Of a DNA stretch of 46,402 nucleotides, positions 11,303 through 21,397 are shown one piece after another. Origin of the DNA: Deltaproteobacteria bacterium. GTDB lineage: Bacteria; Desulfobacterota; Binatia; UBA9968; JAJDTQ01. The stretch covers positions 1 to 46,402 of the forward strand of contig JAPPNE010000156.1 in NCBI GenBank assembly GCA_028818775.1. The letters are read 5' to 3'. A program made the position numbers and the translations under genes. Below the pieces are notes generated by a model that saw only the letters and a list, made by a program, of their open reading frames with translations, had not been told where the DNA came from and did not search any database. Position 1 is the stretch's first letter, and each line of letters opens with the position of its first letter.

Positions 11303-12232
11303 ATGTTGATCGACTGGCATTCACACCACACGGCCCCGGAGGTCGTGGACGCGTTCAAGGAGAAGGCCGGGAAGTCGCCCAAGGTGGACGCCTACGACTC
11401 GACGGACTTCGACAAGCGGCTCGCCGAGCTGGACGAGGCGGGCATCGACTTCCAGCTCGTCTGCCAGGGGGCGAGCGAGGACGCCGACCAGCTTGACGGC
11501 GCGGACGCCATGGCGATGGCGCGCCTGTCCAACGACGTGCTGGCGGAGCGCATCGGCGGCCATACGGACCGCTTCGGCGGCATCACGGCGCTGTCGCTCA
11601 AGAACGTCGCGGAATCCGTGGAGGAGATCGAGCGCATGGCCGCGCGCGGCTTCAAGGCGGTGCTCATCTACCCGCGGGTGGACGGCGAGATGAAGGTGGA
11701 CCTGCCGGATCTCGACCCGGTGTTCGCCAAGGTGTCGGAACTCGGCCTGCCGCTCTTCCTTCACGGCAGCGGCGGCGCCAAGGACCCGACGCTCCAGCGG
11801 CTGGAGGACGGCGGTGCCGGGGTGGCCTACAGCGTGCTGTCGGACGCGAGCGTGAACGAGTGCGTCATGCGCATGATCGCCGGCGGCCTCTTCGACCGCT
11901 ACCCGAAGCTCCGGGTCGTGATACGCAGCGGCGGCGGCGGCATCCCGCTGCTGGTCCAGAGGATGTTCTGGAAACACAAGGGGCCGGAGGGCGAGACGCG
12001 CTACTCCGACATCTTCCTGAAGCACTTCTGCATCGATACGGCGAGCGTCCGGCCCAATGCGCTGCCCTTCCTCGCCGACGTGATGGGGTCCGAAGGCGTC
12101 GTCTTCGGCTCGGACTACTGTGGCGGGCTGGGGCCGCTCAAGAAGGCGTTGAACGTCGTGGACGAGCAGGAGAACGCCTCGGAGATCCGCGCACGCACGG
12201 AGCGGACCTCGCGCGCGATGCTGCGTCTGTAG
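11303..12232 (+). CDS. Amidohydrolase family (ACMSD-like) protein with altered active site
   Basis: The 309-residue protein has the amidohydrolase-2 TIM barrel. The metal-binding HxH is at His6/His8 (DWHSHH), a barrel histidine at His154 (LFLHGSGG) and the aspartate at Asp271 (GSDYCGG). The loop that in ACMSD-type decarboxylases reads HxGG, with the catalytic histidine, here reads RSGGGG (208-213), putting serine at position 209. Metal binding looks kept but the usual acid/base is missing, so hydrolase or decarboxylase activity is uncertain. The ATG at 11303 follows GGAGG by 10 bases; an upstream in-frame GTG would lie ahead of that site and is rejected. Confidence 0.85.
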   Translation: MLIDWHSHHTAPEVVDAFKEKAGKSPKVDAYDSTDFDKRLAELDEAGIDFQLVCQGASEDADQLDGADAMAMARLSNDVLAERIGGHTDRFGGITALSLKNVAESVEEIERMAARGFKAVLIYPRVDGEMKVDLPDLDPVFAKVSELGLPLFLHGSGGAKDPTLQRLEDGGAGVAYSVLSDASVNECVMRMIAGGLFDRYPKLRVVIRSGGGGIPLLVQRMFWKHKGPEGETRYSDIFLKHFCIDTASVRPNALPFLADVMGSEGVVFGSDYCGGLGPLKKALNVVDEQENASEIRARTERTSRAMLRL

Positions 12233-12260
12233 GGCTTGATCAGAGCGCCGTGAGAGCCCC

Positions 12261-12647
12261 CTACTCCTTGCGCGTGGTGAGCTCGATCTTGTAGCCGTTG
12301 GGATCCTCGACGAAAGCGATGACCCCGCCGCCGTGCTTCATGGGACCGGCGTCGCGGGTGATCTTGACCCCCTTCTCGCGCAGGTCGTCGCAGGTGGCGT
12401 ACACGTCGGGCACGCCGATGGCGATGTGGCCGAAGCCGTCGCCGACGTTGTACTCGTGGGTGTCCCAGTTGTAGGTCAGCTCGATGACGGCGCTGTCCTC
12501 CTCGGAGCCGTAACCCACGAAGGTGTTGGTGAAGCGGCCCGACTCGTAGTCCTTCTGCTTCAGGACCTTCATTCCCAATCCGTCACAGTAGAACTTGAGG
12601 CTCTCGTCCAGGTGCTTGACCCGGATCATGGTGTGAACGATTCTCAT
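12261..12647 (-). CDS. gloA: Lactoylglutathione lyase (glyoxalase I)
   Basis: The enzyme isomerises the methylglyoxal-glutathione hemithioacetal to S-lactoylglutathione. The 128-residue product keeps all four metal ligands at the same numbering as the E. coli enzyme: His5, Glu56 (VIELTYNW), His74 (GFGHIAIG) and Glu122 (KIELTT). This suggests the short, nickel-type class. The start at 12647 is supported by AAGGAG eight bases upstream; the longer in-frame reading has no such site. The gene is convergent with the amidohydrolase. Methylmalonyl-CoA epimerases share the fold, but the ligand set and DPNGYKIEL ending favour glyoxalase I. Confidence 0.9.
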   Translation of the reverse strand: MRIVHTMIRVKHLDESLKFYCDGLGMKVLKQKDYESGRFTNTFVGYGSEEDSAVIELTYNWDTHEYNVGDGFGHIAIGVPDVYATCDDLREKGVKITRDAGPMKHGGGVIAFVEDPNGYKIELTTRKE

Positions 12648-12705
12648 GGCGTTCTCCTTTCCTGCGTTGGCGGCCGCGGACCCTGCCGCCCGCGCGCCTT
12701 TGGGT

Positions 12706-13320
12706 TCACTCGCAGACCCGCACCGGATCCGCCACCACCTCCCGGATAGCCCAGCCATCCGATCGTGTGAAGCTCACATGGCTCAGTTCACAGGGCTTGA
12801 GGTGGAACGTGCGATACTGGTCCAGCGGCGTCCCGCTGATGCGGCACAGGGCCGAAAGGATCGGAAAGCTGTGGCTCACCACGACGATCGTATCGCCGTC
12901 GTGGTGGCCCTCGACGATGCGGTTGAGCGCGGACCAGACCCGCCGGTCCACGTCGAGGAGACGCTCCCCCCCTGGCAGTTCCACCCCCACGGGCCGCGTG
13001 CGCCATTGCTCGATCAACCCCCCGAACCGCTCCCGCACCTCCACGAACGTGAGACCCTCCATCTCGCCGTGGTCGAGCTCGCGCAGGTCCGGCTCGACCC
13101 TGACCGCGACCTCGTGCGGGCCGCCGACGATTTCCGCGGTCTCGCGGGCGCGCCGCAGATCGCTGGAGTACACCGCGTCGATGCGTCTGCGGCTCAGATG
13201 GGCGGCCACCTCGCTTGCCTGACGCTGGCCGGTCTCGTTCAACTCGATGTCCGAGCTCCCCTGGCACCGCCCTTCATGGTTCCAGCGGGTCTCGCCGTGG
13301 CGTAGCAGTAAGATCTGCAT
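12706..13320 (-). CDS. Histidine phosphatase family protein (phosphoglycerate mutase-like)
   Basis: The 204-residue protein starts MQILLLRHGETRWN, with the RHGE motif holding the phosphohistidine, and has the second catalytic histidine in VVVSHSFPI (about 147-155). The pattern (GSSDIELNETG, YSSDLRRARETA, ELDHGEMEG) is that of CobC/GpmB-like phosphatases. Possible substrates include alpha-ribazole phosphate or sugar phosphates; none can be chosen from sequence. Only 15 bases separate its start from the ppiD stop on the same strand, so the two genes are probably co-transcribed. Confidence 0.85.
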   Translation of the reverse strand: MQILLLRHGETRWNHEGRCQGSSDIELNETGQRQASEVAAHLSRRRIDAVYSSDLRRARETAEIVGGPHEVAVRVEPDLRELDHGEMEGLTFVEVRERFGGLIEQWRTRPVGVELPGGERLLDVDRRVWSALNRIVEGHHDGDTIVVVSHSFPILSALCRISGTPLDQYRTFHLKPCELSHVSFTRSDGWAIREVVADPVRVCE

Positions 13321-13335
13321 GGGAAGGTGCGTGCC

Positions 13336-15234
13336 TCAGATGAATTCCGGATGGATCTCGATCCTGGCGTTGGCCTTGAGGTTCTCGATCAGGCGGCTGA
13401 AGGCACGCTGCCCTTTCTCCTCGCGTATCTGCCGCGTAAGTTCTTCCTTTTCCTTCCCCAGGTCCGCGAGGTCGGCTTCGACGGTGGTTCTGAGCACCAT
13501 CACGTAGAACGAGTCGCCCTGGGCGTAGGCCGTATCCACCACCGGATTCGCCTTGGATGCCGTAAGCCGCCCCAGGGGCAGCGGCAGGATCCCGACCTCG
13601 GGAATGTTCGCCTGCTTGCGCGGAAAGAGGCCGGTGTCCTCCACCGCAAGGCCCCCGGCCGCGGCGGCCTCGCGCAGATCCGCCCCGCCCTTGACCTCGG
13701 CCAGGAACGCCTCCGCCTTCTTCTGGGCCTGCTCGCGCGCCTTCCTGCGCGTGAGCGTCTCCTGGATCCGTTCCTTCACGTCGTCGAGCGGCGGCACGGC
13801 CGGCTCGACGCGCCGGGCACCCTGGAGGAGATACAGCGCGTCCGGGGAGGCGACGATGGGACCGGTCTGGTCCGGCCGGAGCGATAGGGCGGCGTGATAG
13901 AACTCCTCCACGTCGCCGATGGCGTCGAGCGTCTCGCCCGCGCTGAACAGGGGCGTCTCGTCCGGTTCGATGCCGCGCTCCCGGGCCACCTGCGCCAGCG
14001 GCACGCCGTCCAGTGCCCTTTCCCGATCCTCCTCCACGGCGCGGGCCGCACGCGCTCCGCCGCGCTCCCGCTTGAGCGCGGCGACGATCTCGTCGCGCAC
14101 CTCCTCCAGCTCACGTATCTTGTCTTCCCGCCGCTCGACGGCCTTGAGCAGGTGCAGCCCGATGGCGCTTTCCACCACGTCGCTGATGGCGCCCTGCTCC
14201 AACGCAAAGAGCGCCGCGTCCAGCGGTGCCACGAGCTGGCCGCGGACGACGAAGCCCATGTCCCCCCCATCGGCGGCGCTATCGTCCTGGGAGTGCTGCT
14301 TCGCCAACTCCGCGAAATCGGCTCCTTCGCGGGCCCGCTTGAGGATGCCCCCCAGTTGCTCCCGCGCCGCCGCCTTGTCTTCGGGAGAGGCACCCTCGGC
14401 GATGGGAACGAAGATCTGACTGAACTTCACCGCCTCCGGCTGGCGGAACCGACGTTCGCGGTAAACGTCGTAGTAGGCCTGGACGTCCCCATCCGACACC
14501 TCGATGTCCTCCGCGAAACGGTCCACGCGGTACTCCAGGTAGCGCGTCCCGACCTTGAGGGGCTCCCGCAGGAGCGATCCGTTGCCGTCGTAGTAGGCCT
14601 GGATGTCCTCGTCCGCCACCGCGACTCCCTCCGCGAAATCATCCGTGTCGAAACGCACGAAATCCAGCGCGATCTCCTCGTTCTCCACGCGGTAGCGGTC
14701 CTCCACCTCCACCGCGGTCACCGGTATGGAGTCCGCGATGAGACTCCGGAGCTTCTGGATCGCCAAGGCCTCGCGCTGCTGCGCCTCGAACTCCGCCGGG
14801 GTCATACCTTGTCCACGCAGGGCCAGGCGGTAGGCGTTCCGGTCGAACCGCCCTCCCGCCTGAAACGCCGGATGGCGCGCGATGCCGTCGGCAAGCTCGC
14901 CGTCCGTGACCTTGAGGCCCAGGTCGTCGGCGGCCTGCAACAGCAAACGCTGCTGGATCAGCTCCTCCAGCAACTGGCCGCGGAGATTGAGCGCCTCGAT
15001 GTCCGCGGGCGACAGCCGGCCGCCGGCCAGTTGCCGGTAGGTTTGAAGCATTCGATAGTAGTGGATCTCGAGTTCGGTGTAGGTGATCTCGTCTCCGTTC
15101 ACCTGGGCGATGGTCACCACCTGCTGCTGCCCTCCCTGGGGGCCCACGCCGACCATGACGAACGCCAGCACGCCAACCCCGAGCAAGAGCAGCACCAGCC
15201 ACGACCGCTTCCGTTTTCGCAACACGTCAAGCAT
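13336..15234 (-). CDS. ppiD: PpiD-like periplasmic folding chaperone / peptidyl-prolyl isomerase
   Basis: The 632-residue protein has one N-terminal membrane anchor (about 11-30, WLVLLLLGVGVLAFVMVGVG) after a basic RKRKRS start, then a SurA-type N-domain (about 40-165, including ALNLRGQLLEELIQQRLL). A parvulin/PPIC domain follows at about 265-365 (KFSQIFVP to GLHLLKAV), and a long C-terminal segment completes the PpiD layout. PpiD is anchored at the Sec translocon and assists periplasmic and outer-membrane proteins. The ATG at 15234 has a GAGGAG site. The gene is divergent from mreB, so envelope assembly genes flank a shared intergenic region. Confidence 0.9.
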   Translation of the reverse strand: MLDVLRKRKRSWLVLLLLGVGVLAFVMVGVGPQGGQQQVVTIAQVNGDEITYTELEIHYYRMLQTYRQLAGGRLSPADIEALNLRGQLLEELIQQRLLLQAADDLGLKVTDGELADGIARHPAFQAGGRFDRNAYRLALRGQGMTPAEFEAQQREALAIQKLRSLIADSIPVTAVEVEDRYRVENEEIALDFVRFDTDDFAEGVAVADEDIQAYYDGNGSLLREPLKVGTRYLEYRVDRFAEDIEVSDGDVQAYYDVYRERRFRQPEAVKFSQIFVPIAEGASPEDKAAAREQLGGILKRAREGADFAELAKQHSQDDSAADGGDMGFVVRGQLVAPLDAALFALEQGAISDVVESAIGLHLLKAVERREDKIRELEEVRDEIVAALKRERGGARAARAVEEDRERALDGVPLAQVARERGIEPDETPLFSAGETLDAIGDVEEFYHAALSLRPDQTGPIVASPDALYLLQGARRVEPAVPPLDDVKERIQETLTRRKAREQAQKKAEAFLAEVKGGADLREAAAAGGLAVEDTGLFPRKQANIPEVGILPLPLGRLTASKANPVVDTAYAQGDSFYVMVLRTTVEADLADLGKEKEELTRQIREEKGQRAFSRLIENLKANARIEIHPEFI

Positions 15235-15363
15235 TTCCGAAAAGCTCCTCGCGACACTTCGATCTGGTCATTCCCGGTCGCCCGAAACCCGCTTCTCCGG
15301 GCCTCCGGCGCGGGCGAAACCGTGTCATTATAGGTAGCCGCCGTTGCGATGTGAAGCGGATGA

Positions 15364-16521
<1,158 letters not shown>

Positions 16522-16538
16522 GAGGATCGAGGACACAC

Positions 16539-17516
16539 GTGGCCGCAGCCAGGACAGGGAAAACTGCGGACTCGCCCCGCTCATCGCCGCAACCCGGCCA
16601 ATCCCGCCCGTCCCGTGTCAGGCAAGCTTGGTTTCTGGCCCTGACCGTGCTGCGCCGGTACCGGATGCCGATCCACGCCACGTGCGCCCTGGCCCTGGCA
16701 TTCTACGTCGTCACGGTCTCATCCGCCGCGCCGGAGAAGGGCGACCCGGTCACGCGCGTCCTGGCGCAATCGGTCAAGCCGATTCAGAAGTCGCTCCATG
16801 CGCTGGGTTCGACGATCCGCAACATCCAGATCAACTTCGTGGCCTTCAAGGATCTGTGGAACGAGAACCAAGCCCTGAAGGAACAGGTCGCGGCTCTGGA
16901 AGCCGAGCGCAACAGGCTCTTCGAGGCCAAGCTGGCCAATGACCGCCTGACCGAACTGCTGGAGATTCGCACGCGGATCCTGCGGGAGTCGGTGGCCGCC
17001 ACGGTCATCAGCAACAGCGCCAGCAGTTGGTTCCGCACCATCACGGTGGACAAGGGCGCCGGCTCAGGAGTCCATCGGGGCATGGCGGTGATCACGCCCA
17101 GAGGCGTCGTGGGCCGGGTCGTCTCGGTGGCCGATGATACCGCCAAGGTCCTGCTGCTTACGGACCACAAGAGCGGCATCGACATCATCACGCAGCGGAC
17201 TCGGGTGCGCGGCATCGTCTCGGGCTCGGTGGATGGAGAGCCCATCGTCAAGTACATGGGGCGCAACGACGACATCCGGCCGGGCGACCGCCTCATCACC
17301 TCGGGGTTGGACGGAACCTTCCCCAAGGGGCTTCTGGTAGGCACCATCATGGAGATCGCCGACGACGGGCCCGGGCTTTTCCGGCGTGTCCGGGTCTCGC
17401 TGGCGGTGGACCCGTTGGTGATGGAAGAGGTGCTCTTCATTTCCGACAAGCCACGACCGTCCTACTCCTCCGCGCCGCAGCCGGATTCGCAGGCAGCACC
17501 GTCCGCCACACCATGA
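16539..17516 (+). CDS. mreC: Rod shape-determining protein MreC
   Basis: MreC links cytoplasmic MreB to periplasmic PBP2 and activates the RodA-PBP2 complex. The 325-residue protein has a basic cytoplasmic start, one membrane helix (about 45-65, HATCALALAFYVVTVSS), a coiled coil (about 100-140, NQALKEQVAALEAERNRL) and the beta-rich MreC domain (about 145-305). A proline/serine-rich tail ends it. The start is a GTG at 16539 with an upstream GAGG, 17 bases after the mreB stop. The stop overlaps the mreD start by 4 bases. Confidence 0.95.
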   Translation: MAAARTGKTADSPRSSPQPGQSRPSRVRQAWFLALTVLRRYRMPIHATCALALAFYVVTVSSAAPEKGDPVTRVLAQSVKPIQKSLHALGSTIRNIQINFVAFKDLWNENQALKEQVAALEAERNRLFEAKLANDRLTELLEIRTRILRESVAATVISNSASSWFRTITVDKGAGSGVHRGMAVITPRGVVGRVVSVADDTAKVLLLTDHKSGIDIITQRTRVRGIVSGSVDGEPIVKYMGRNDDIRPGDRLITSGLDGTFPKGLLVGTIMEIADDGPGLFRRVRVSLAVDPLVMEEVLFISDKPRPSYSSAPQPDSQAAPSATP

Positions 17517-18037
17517 ACCTGTCGCTGGTCTACTTCGGCATGGGTTTGACCTTCGTCGTCCTTCAGGCCACGGTCCTGCATCTGGCGAGTTGGACGCCCA
17601 TCATTCCCGACCTGACCCTGATCCTGTGTGTATACCTGGCGCTGAACCGGCCTCGGGTGGATGCCGTGTGGACGACCTTCCTCCTGGGATACGCCATCGA
17701 CATGCTGTCGAGTCCGCAACCCGGCGTCAACGCCGTGGCCTTTTCCGCGGTGTTTCTCGTGGTCTACCTGGCGTTTCGATACGTATGGGCCAAGGGTCCG
17801 CTGATCAGCGCCATCACCGTATTCGTCGCCGTATGGCTCAAGGTGGGCGCACTGATCGCCATCTCACCGCTTTTCGAGTTGTCTGCGGGCAACTGGATGG
17901 TAGTCGGGGACGCCGTCCTGCGGGAGGCCCTCTTTTCCGCATGCATCGCGCCGCCGCTCTTCCTGATGCTTCGCTCCATCCACAACCGCATGGAAACCGT
18001 GAAAAAGCCCCCTTCTCTCGCCAATGCTTCCTCTTAG
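17513..18037 (+). CDS. mreD: Rod shape-determining membrane protein MreD
   Basis: A 174-residue integral membrane protein with about five hydrophobic helices, an early IPDLTLILCVYLALNRP segment and LLGYAIDMLSSPQPGVNA, both typical of MreD. It is a small component of the elongasome whose exact job is less clear than its partners'. The ATG overlaps the mreC stop (ATGA), and its 3' end overlaps the mrdA start by 14 bases, so translation through the operon is tightly coupled. Confidence 0.93.
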   Translation: MNLSLVYFGMGLTFVVLQATVLHLASWTPIIPDLTLILCVYLALNRPRVDAVWTTFLLGYAIDMLSSPQPGVNAVAFSAVFLVVYLAFRYVWAKGPLISAITVFVAVWLKVGALIAISPLFELSAGNWMVVGDAVLREALFSACIAPPLFLMLRSIHNRMETVKKPPSLANASS

Positions 18038-19913
18038 GCCAAGCTCCCGAACGCTGCCGGAGTTCCGCGGACGCGTCCGCTTCTTCGCGCTCCTGGTCCT
18101 GCTGGCATTCGCGTTGCTGACTTACCGCCTCTGGATGCTCCAGGTCCTGCAAGGCCACAGGTATGCGGTGCTGTCCGAGAGCAACCGTATCCGGCTGGAG
18201 CGTATTCCCGCGGTGCGCGGCCTGGTGTTCGACCGCCACCAGCGCCTGCTGATCAACAGCCGCCCGTCCTTCGATCTGCGCTACACGCCGGGCGAAGCGG
18301 AAAACCGGGTCGCTTCGCTGCGACATCTCGCACACCTGCTGGACACCGACGCCGCAGAGCTCCTGGAGGCCGCGCGCCACACCAACGGTTCGAAGGGAGT
18401 GACCCTCCTCCGCGACGTGGATTGGCCCGCGGTGGTGGCGGTGGAGACGCACCGACTGGACCTCCCGGGCGTCCACGTGAGCGTGAAGGCGCGGCGCAGC
18501 TACCTGACCGACGACATGACCGCCCACCTCCTCGGCTACCTTGGGGAAATCAGCACCGGTCAGTTGCAGGGACTGCGCCGAAAAGGCTACCGCGGCGGAG
18601 ACGAGATCGGACAGGCCGGCCTCGAGAAGCTCTGGGAGCCCCACCTCGCCGGCCGCAGCGGCGGCGAACGCGTAGAGGTGGACGCCACCGGCCAGAAGGT
18701 CCGGGTCATCGACCGGCTCAAGGCGACGCCCGGCCACAACGTCGTGTTGACGCTGGACATGGACGTGCAACAGGCGGCCTATGACGCGTTGAGGGGCCGG
18801 GAGGGCGCCGTGGTCGTCCTCGACGTGAACAGCGGCGCCGTGCTGGCCCTGGTCAGCACCCCCGCGTTCGATCCCAACGCGTTCGCGCGAGGATTGACGG
18901 CCCGCGAGTGGCGCCGGCTGACCGACGACAGCGAAACCCCGCTGCACAACAGGACGTTGCAAGGTCACTTCCCGCCGGGTTCTACCTTCAAGATCGTGAC
19001 GGCCCTGGCCGCGCTGCAGGAAGGGGTCATCTCCCCGAACCAGCGACTGTTCTGCGGCGGCACCTACAAGGTGGGCAATCGGGTCCTGAGGGACTGGAAG
19101 AAGCAGGGACACGGCCATGTCGACATGCACAAGGCCCTGGTGCAGTCGTGCGACGTCTACTTCTACCAAGTGGCGCTGCGGCTGGGGGTCGACAGGATGG
19201 CCAAGTGGGCGCGCCGTTTCGGGCTGGGCTCGCGCACGGGCATCGTCCTGGAGGGCGAAAGCGCTGGTCTGGTCCCCGACCGCGCATGGAAGAAGCGGCG
19301 TTTCGGCGCCCCCTGGTACACGGGCGAGACCCCGCTGGTGGGCATCGGTCAGGGGTTCGTCGGGGCGACGCCGCTTCAAATGGCCAGCATGGTCGCCGCC
19401 GTCGCCAACGGCGGAACCGTCTATCGCCCGTGGTTCGTTCAGCGGGTTTTTTCCCCGGACGGCGAAGTGATGGAAGAATACGGCCCGGTGCGCACCGCCA
19501 CCGTGAACCTCAAGAAGGGCAGTCTGGAAATCGTGCGCCGGGCGCTGTTCGACGTGGTCCACGGGCGACACGGCACGGCCCGGCGCGCGCGTTCGGACCT
19601 GGTGGACATCGCCGGCAAGACCGGCACCGCCCAGGTGGCGGAGATGCGCGGAGAGGCGGTCAAGAGCAAGGACCTGCCTTACGAGATCCGGGACCACGCG
19701 TGGTTCGTGGCCTACGCCCCGGCGGACAAACCCGAGATCGCCGTCGCCACCCTCGTGGAGCACGGCGGTGGCGGAGGAGCCACGGCCGCCCCCATCACCC
19801 GCAAGGTGGTCGAGGCCTGGTTCCTCTCGGGTGACGACGAGTCCGAAGATGTGGAAATGACCGACGCGCAGTTGAACGCGTTGTTCGCCGAGCGGCCGCG
19901 ACATGCAAATTGA
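18024..19913 (+). CDS. mrdA: Penicillin-binding protein 2 (elongasome transpeptidase)
   Basis: This is the class B transpeptidase that crosslinks new peptidoglycan in the lateral wall. Of 629 residues, about 20-42 form the membrane anchor. The PBP dimerisation/pedestal domain follows (RGLVFDRHQRLL at 65-76), and the transpeptidase domain contains Ser320-x-x-Lys323 (GSTFK), SCD (375-377) and KTG (532-534). The C-terminal tail (600-629) is acidic and of no known function. The start overlaps mreD by 14 bases and the stop overlaps rodA by 11 bases. Confidence 0.97.
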   Translation: MLPLRPSSRTLPEFRGRVRFFALLVLLAFALLTYRLWMLQVLQGHRYAVLSESNRIRLERIPAVRGLVFDRHQRLLINSRPSFDLRYTPGEAENRVASLRHLAHLLDTDAAELLEAARHTNGSKGVTLLRDVDWPAVVAVETHRLDLPGVHVSVKARRSYLTDDMTAHLLGYLGEISTGQLQGLRRKGYRGGDEIGQAGLEKLWEPHLAGRSGGERVEVDATGQKVRVIDRLKATPGHNVVLTLDMDVQQAAYDALRGREGAVVVLDVNSGAVLALVSTPAFDPNAFARGLTAREWRRLTDDSETPLHNRTLQGHFPPGSTFKIVTALAALQEGVISPNQRLFCGGTYKVGNRVLRDWKKQGHGHVDMHKALVQSCDVYFYQVALRLGVDRMAKWARRFGLGSRTGIVLEGESAGLVPDRAWKKRRFGAPWYTGETPLVGIGQGFVGATPLQMASMVAAVANGGTVYRPWFVQRVFSPDGEVMEEYGPVRTATVNLKKGSLEIVRRALFDVVHGRHGTARRARSDLVDIAGKTGTAQVAEMRGEAVKSKDLPYEIRDHAWFVAYAPADKPEIAVATLVEHGGGGGATAAPITRKVVEAWFLSGDDESEDVEMTDAQLNALFAERPRHAN

Positions 19914-21000
19914 CCGCCGCCTCGTGGCCGGCTTCGACTGGCCGTTGTTCGTCCTCTCCGTCGGGCTGGCGCTGCTGGGGATCGTCACCATCTACAGCGC
20001 CACCTGCAGCGTCAACGAAGAGTGCTCACGCTACCTCGCCACCAAGCAATCCTACTGGCTCGTCATCGGCCTGTTCTGCATGGTGCTGGCCTTCTCGGTG
20101 GACTACCAGCGCCTGAACCGCTGGGCGTACCCGATCTACGGCGCCCTCGTCATCCTCCTCGGCCTGGTGCTGCTCATCGGCATCACCAGCGGCGGCTCCC
20201 AGCGTTGGCTGGACCTGCGCTTCTTCGCCCTTCAACCCTCCGAGCTGGCCAAGATCGTGCTTGTGCTCGTGCTCGCCAAGACGCTTTGCTACTACGAGCC
20301 CGGCTACTCGTTGACCGCTCTGGGCGTACCGCTCATGCTGTGCGCGCCGGTCCTGTTGCTCGTGCTCCTGCAACCGGACCTGGGCACGGCCGTGCTGATA
20401 TTTCTCATCGCCATGGCGGTGGCGGTGATGTCCGGGCTGCGGGTGCGCTCGCTGGCGTACTTCACCGCGGCCGCCATCGCCGCTTTGCCCGTCGGATGGC
20501 AGTTCCTCAAACCGTATCAGAAGACCCGCATCTGGACCTTCATGAACCCCGAGTCGGACCCGCTCGGAGCCGGCTACCACGTCGTGCAGTCCAAGATCGC
20601 CATCGGCTCCGGACGCCTCTGGGGCACGGGGTATCTCCAGGGCAGCCAGAACCGCCTGGAGTTCCTGCCCGAGCAGCATACGGACTTCATCTTCGCGGTG
20701 TTCGCGGAAGAGTGGGGATTTTCCGGGTGCGTGGTGCTGTTGGCGGCGTATACGCTGCTGATCCTGCTGGCGCTACGGGTGGTGCGGCGGGCTCAGGACC
20801 GTTTCGGCGTGCTGCTGGCGGCGGGGATCACGGCGATGCTGTTCTGGCAGTTCACCATCAACATCGGCATGGTCACCGGACTGCTGCCGGTGGTAGGCAT
20901 CCCCTTGCCCCTCATCAGCTACGGCGGGTCCTCGCTGGTCACCACCATGCTGGCTCTCGGGCTCCTGATCAACGTGAGCATGAGGCGCAACACACGCTAG
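19903..21000 (+). CDS. rodA: RodA peptidoglycan glycosyltransferase
   Basis: RodA is the SEDS-family polymerase that extends glycan strands from lipid II with PBP2. The 365-residue protein has about ten hydrophobic helices. GGSQRWLDLRFFALQPSELAKI and LQPDLGTA are SEDS signatures, and LPLISYGGSSLVTTM lies near the C-terminus. The large periplasmic loop includes GSGRLWGTGYLQGSQN and LPEQHTDFIF. It is the last gene of the rod operon; trxA is convergent 31 bases further on, and I see no clear intrinsic terminator in the gap. Confidence 0.97.
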   Translation: MQIDRRLVAGFDWPLFVLSVGLALLGIVTIYSATCSVNEECSRYLATKQSYWLVIGLFCMVLAFSVDYQRLNRWAYPIYGALVILLGLVLLIGITSGGSQRWLDLRFFALQPSELAKIVLVLVLAKTLCYYEPGYSLTALGVPLMLCAPVLLLVLLQPDLGTAVLIFLIAMAVAVMSGLRVRSLAYFTAAAIAALPVGWQFLKPYQKTRIWTFMNPESDPLGAGYHVVQSKIAIGSGRLWGTGYLQGSQNRLEFLPEQHTDFIFAVFAEEWGFSGCVVLLAAYTLLILLALRVVRRAQDRFGVLLAAGITAMLFWQFTINIGMVTGLLPVVGIPLPLISYGGSSLVTTMLALGLLINVSMRRNTR

Positions 21001-21031
21001 CGGCCAGTCCGGGCCGCGGCGGAACGGGTTT

Positions 21032-21355
21032 TCAGCCCAGGGCCTTGTCGATCTCGCTTACCAGCCTGGCCTTCGGGGCGGCGCCGACGATCTGGCCCGA
21101 AAGGGCTCCTTCCCGGAAGATCATCAGGTTGGGGATTCCCCGGACGCCGTAGCGGCTGGGGGTCTCGGGATTCTCGTCGACGTTGATCTTGACCACCTTG
21201 AGACGCCCGTCGTACTCGCGCGCCAGCTCTTCCAGCACGGGCGCGATGGCCTTGCACGGACCGCACCATGGAGCCCAAAAATCCACCAGCACCGGCAAGG
21301 ACGCGCCGATCACCTGCGCTTCGAACTCGCTGTCCGCGACGTGGGATATCTCCAT
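21032..21355 (-). CDS. trxA: Thioredoxin
   Basis: The 107-residue protein has the canonical active site WCGPC (Cys31, Cys34) within VDFWAPWCGPCK and the cis-proline at Pro75 (GIPN). It is a cytosolic dithiol reductant for ribonucleotide reductase, peroxidases and other targets. An AGGAGG lies unusually far (about 15 bases) before the ATG at 21355. It is the last gene of a minus-strand run after pepA, 42 bases downstream of it. Confidence 0.96.
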   Translation of the reverse strand: MEISHVADSEFEAQVIGASLPVLVDFWAPWCGPCKAIAPVLEELAREYDGRLKVVKINVDENPETPSRYGVRGIPNLMIFREGALSGQIVGAAPKARLVSEIDKALG

Positions 21356-21397
21356 GGAAACGTGTCTCCCTCCTGCTGTGGTGTCCTCAACGGCGTC

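Noticed and set aside
17838..19991. 717-codon minus-strand frame opposite mreD and mrdA
   Set aside because: It is a shadow of the PBP2 coding frame, with biased composition and no motif.
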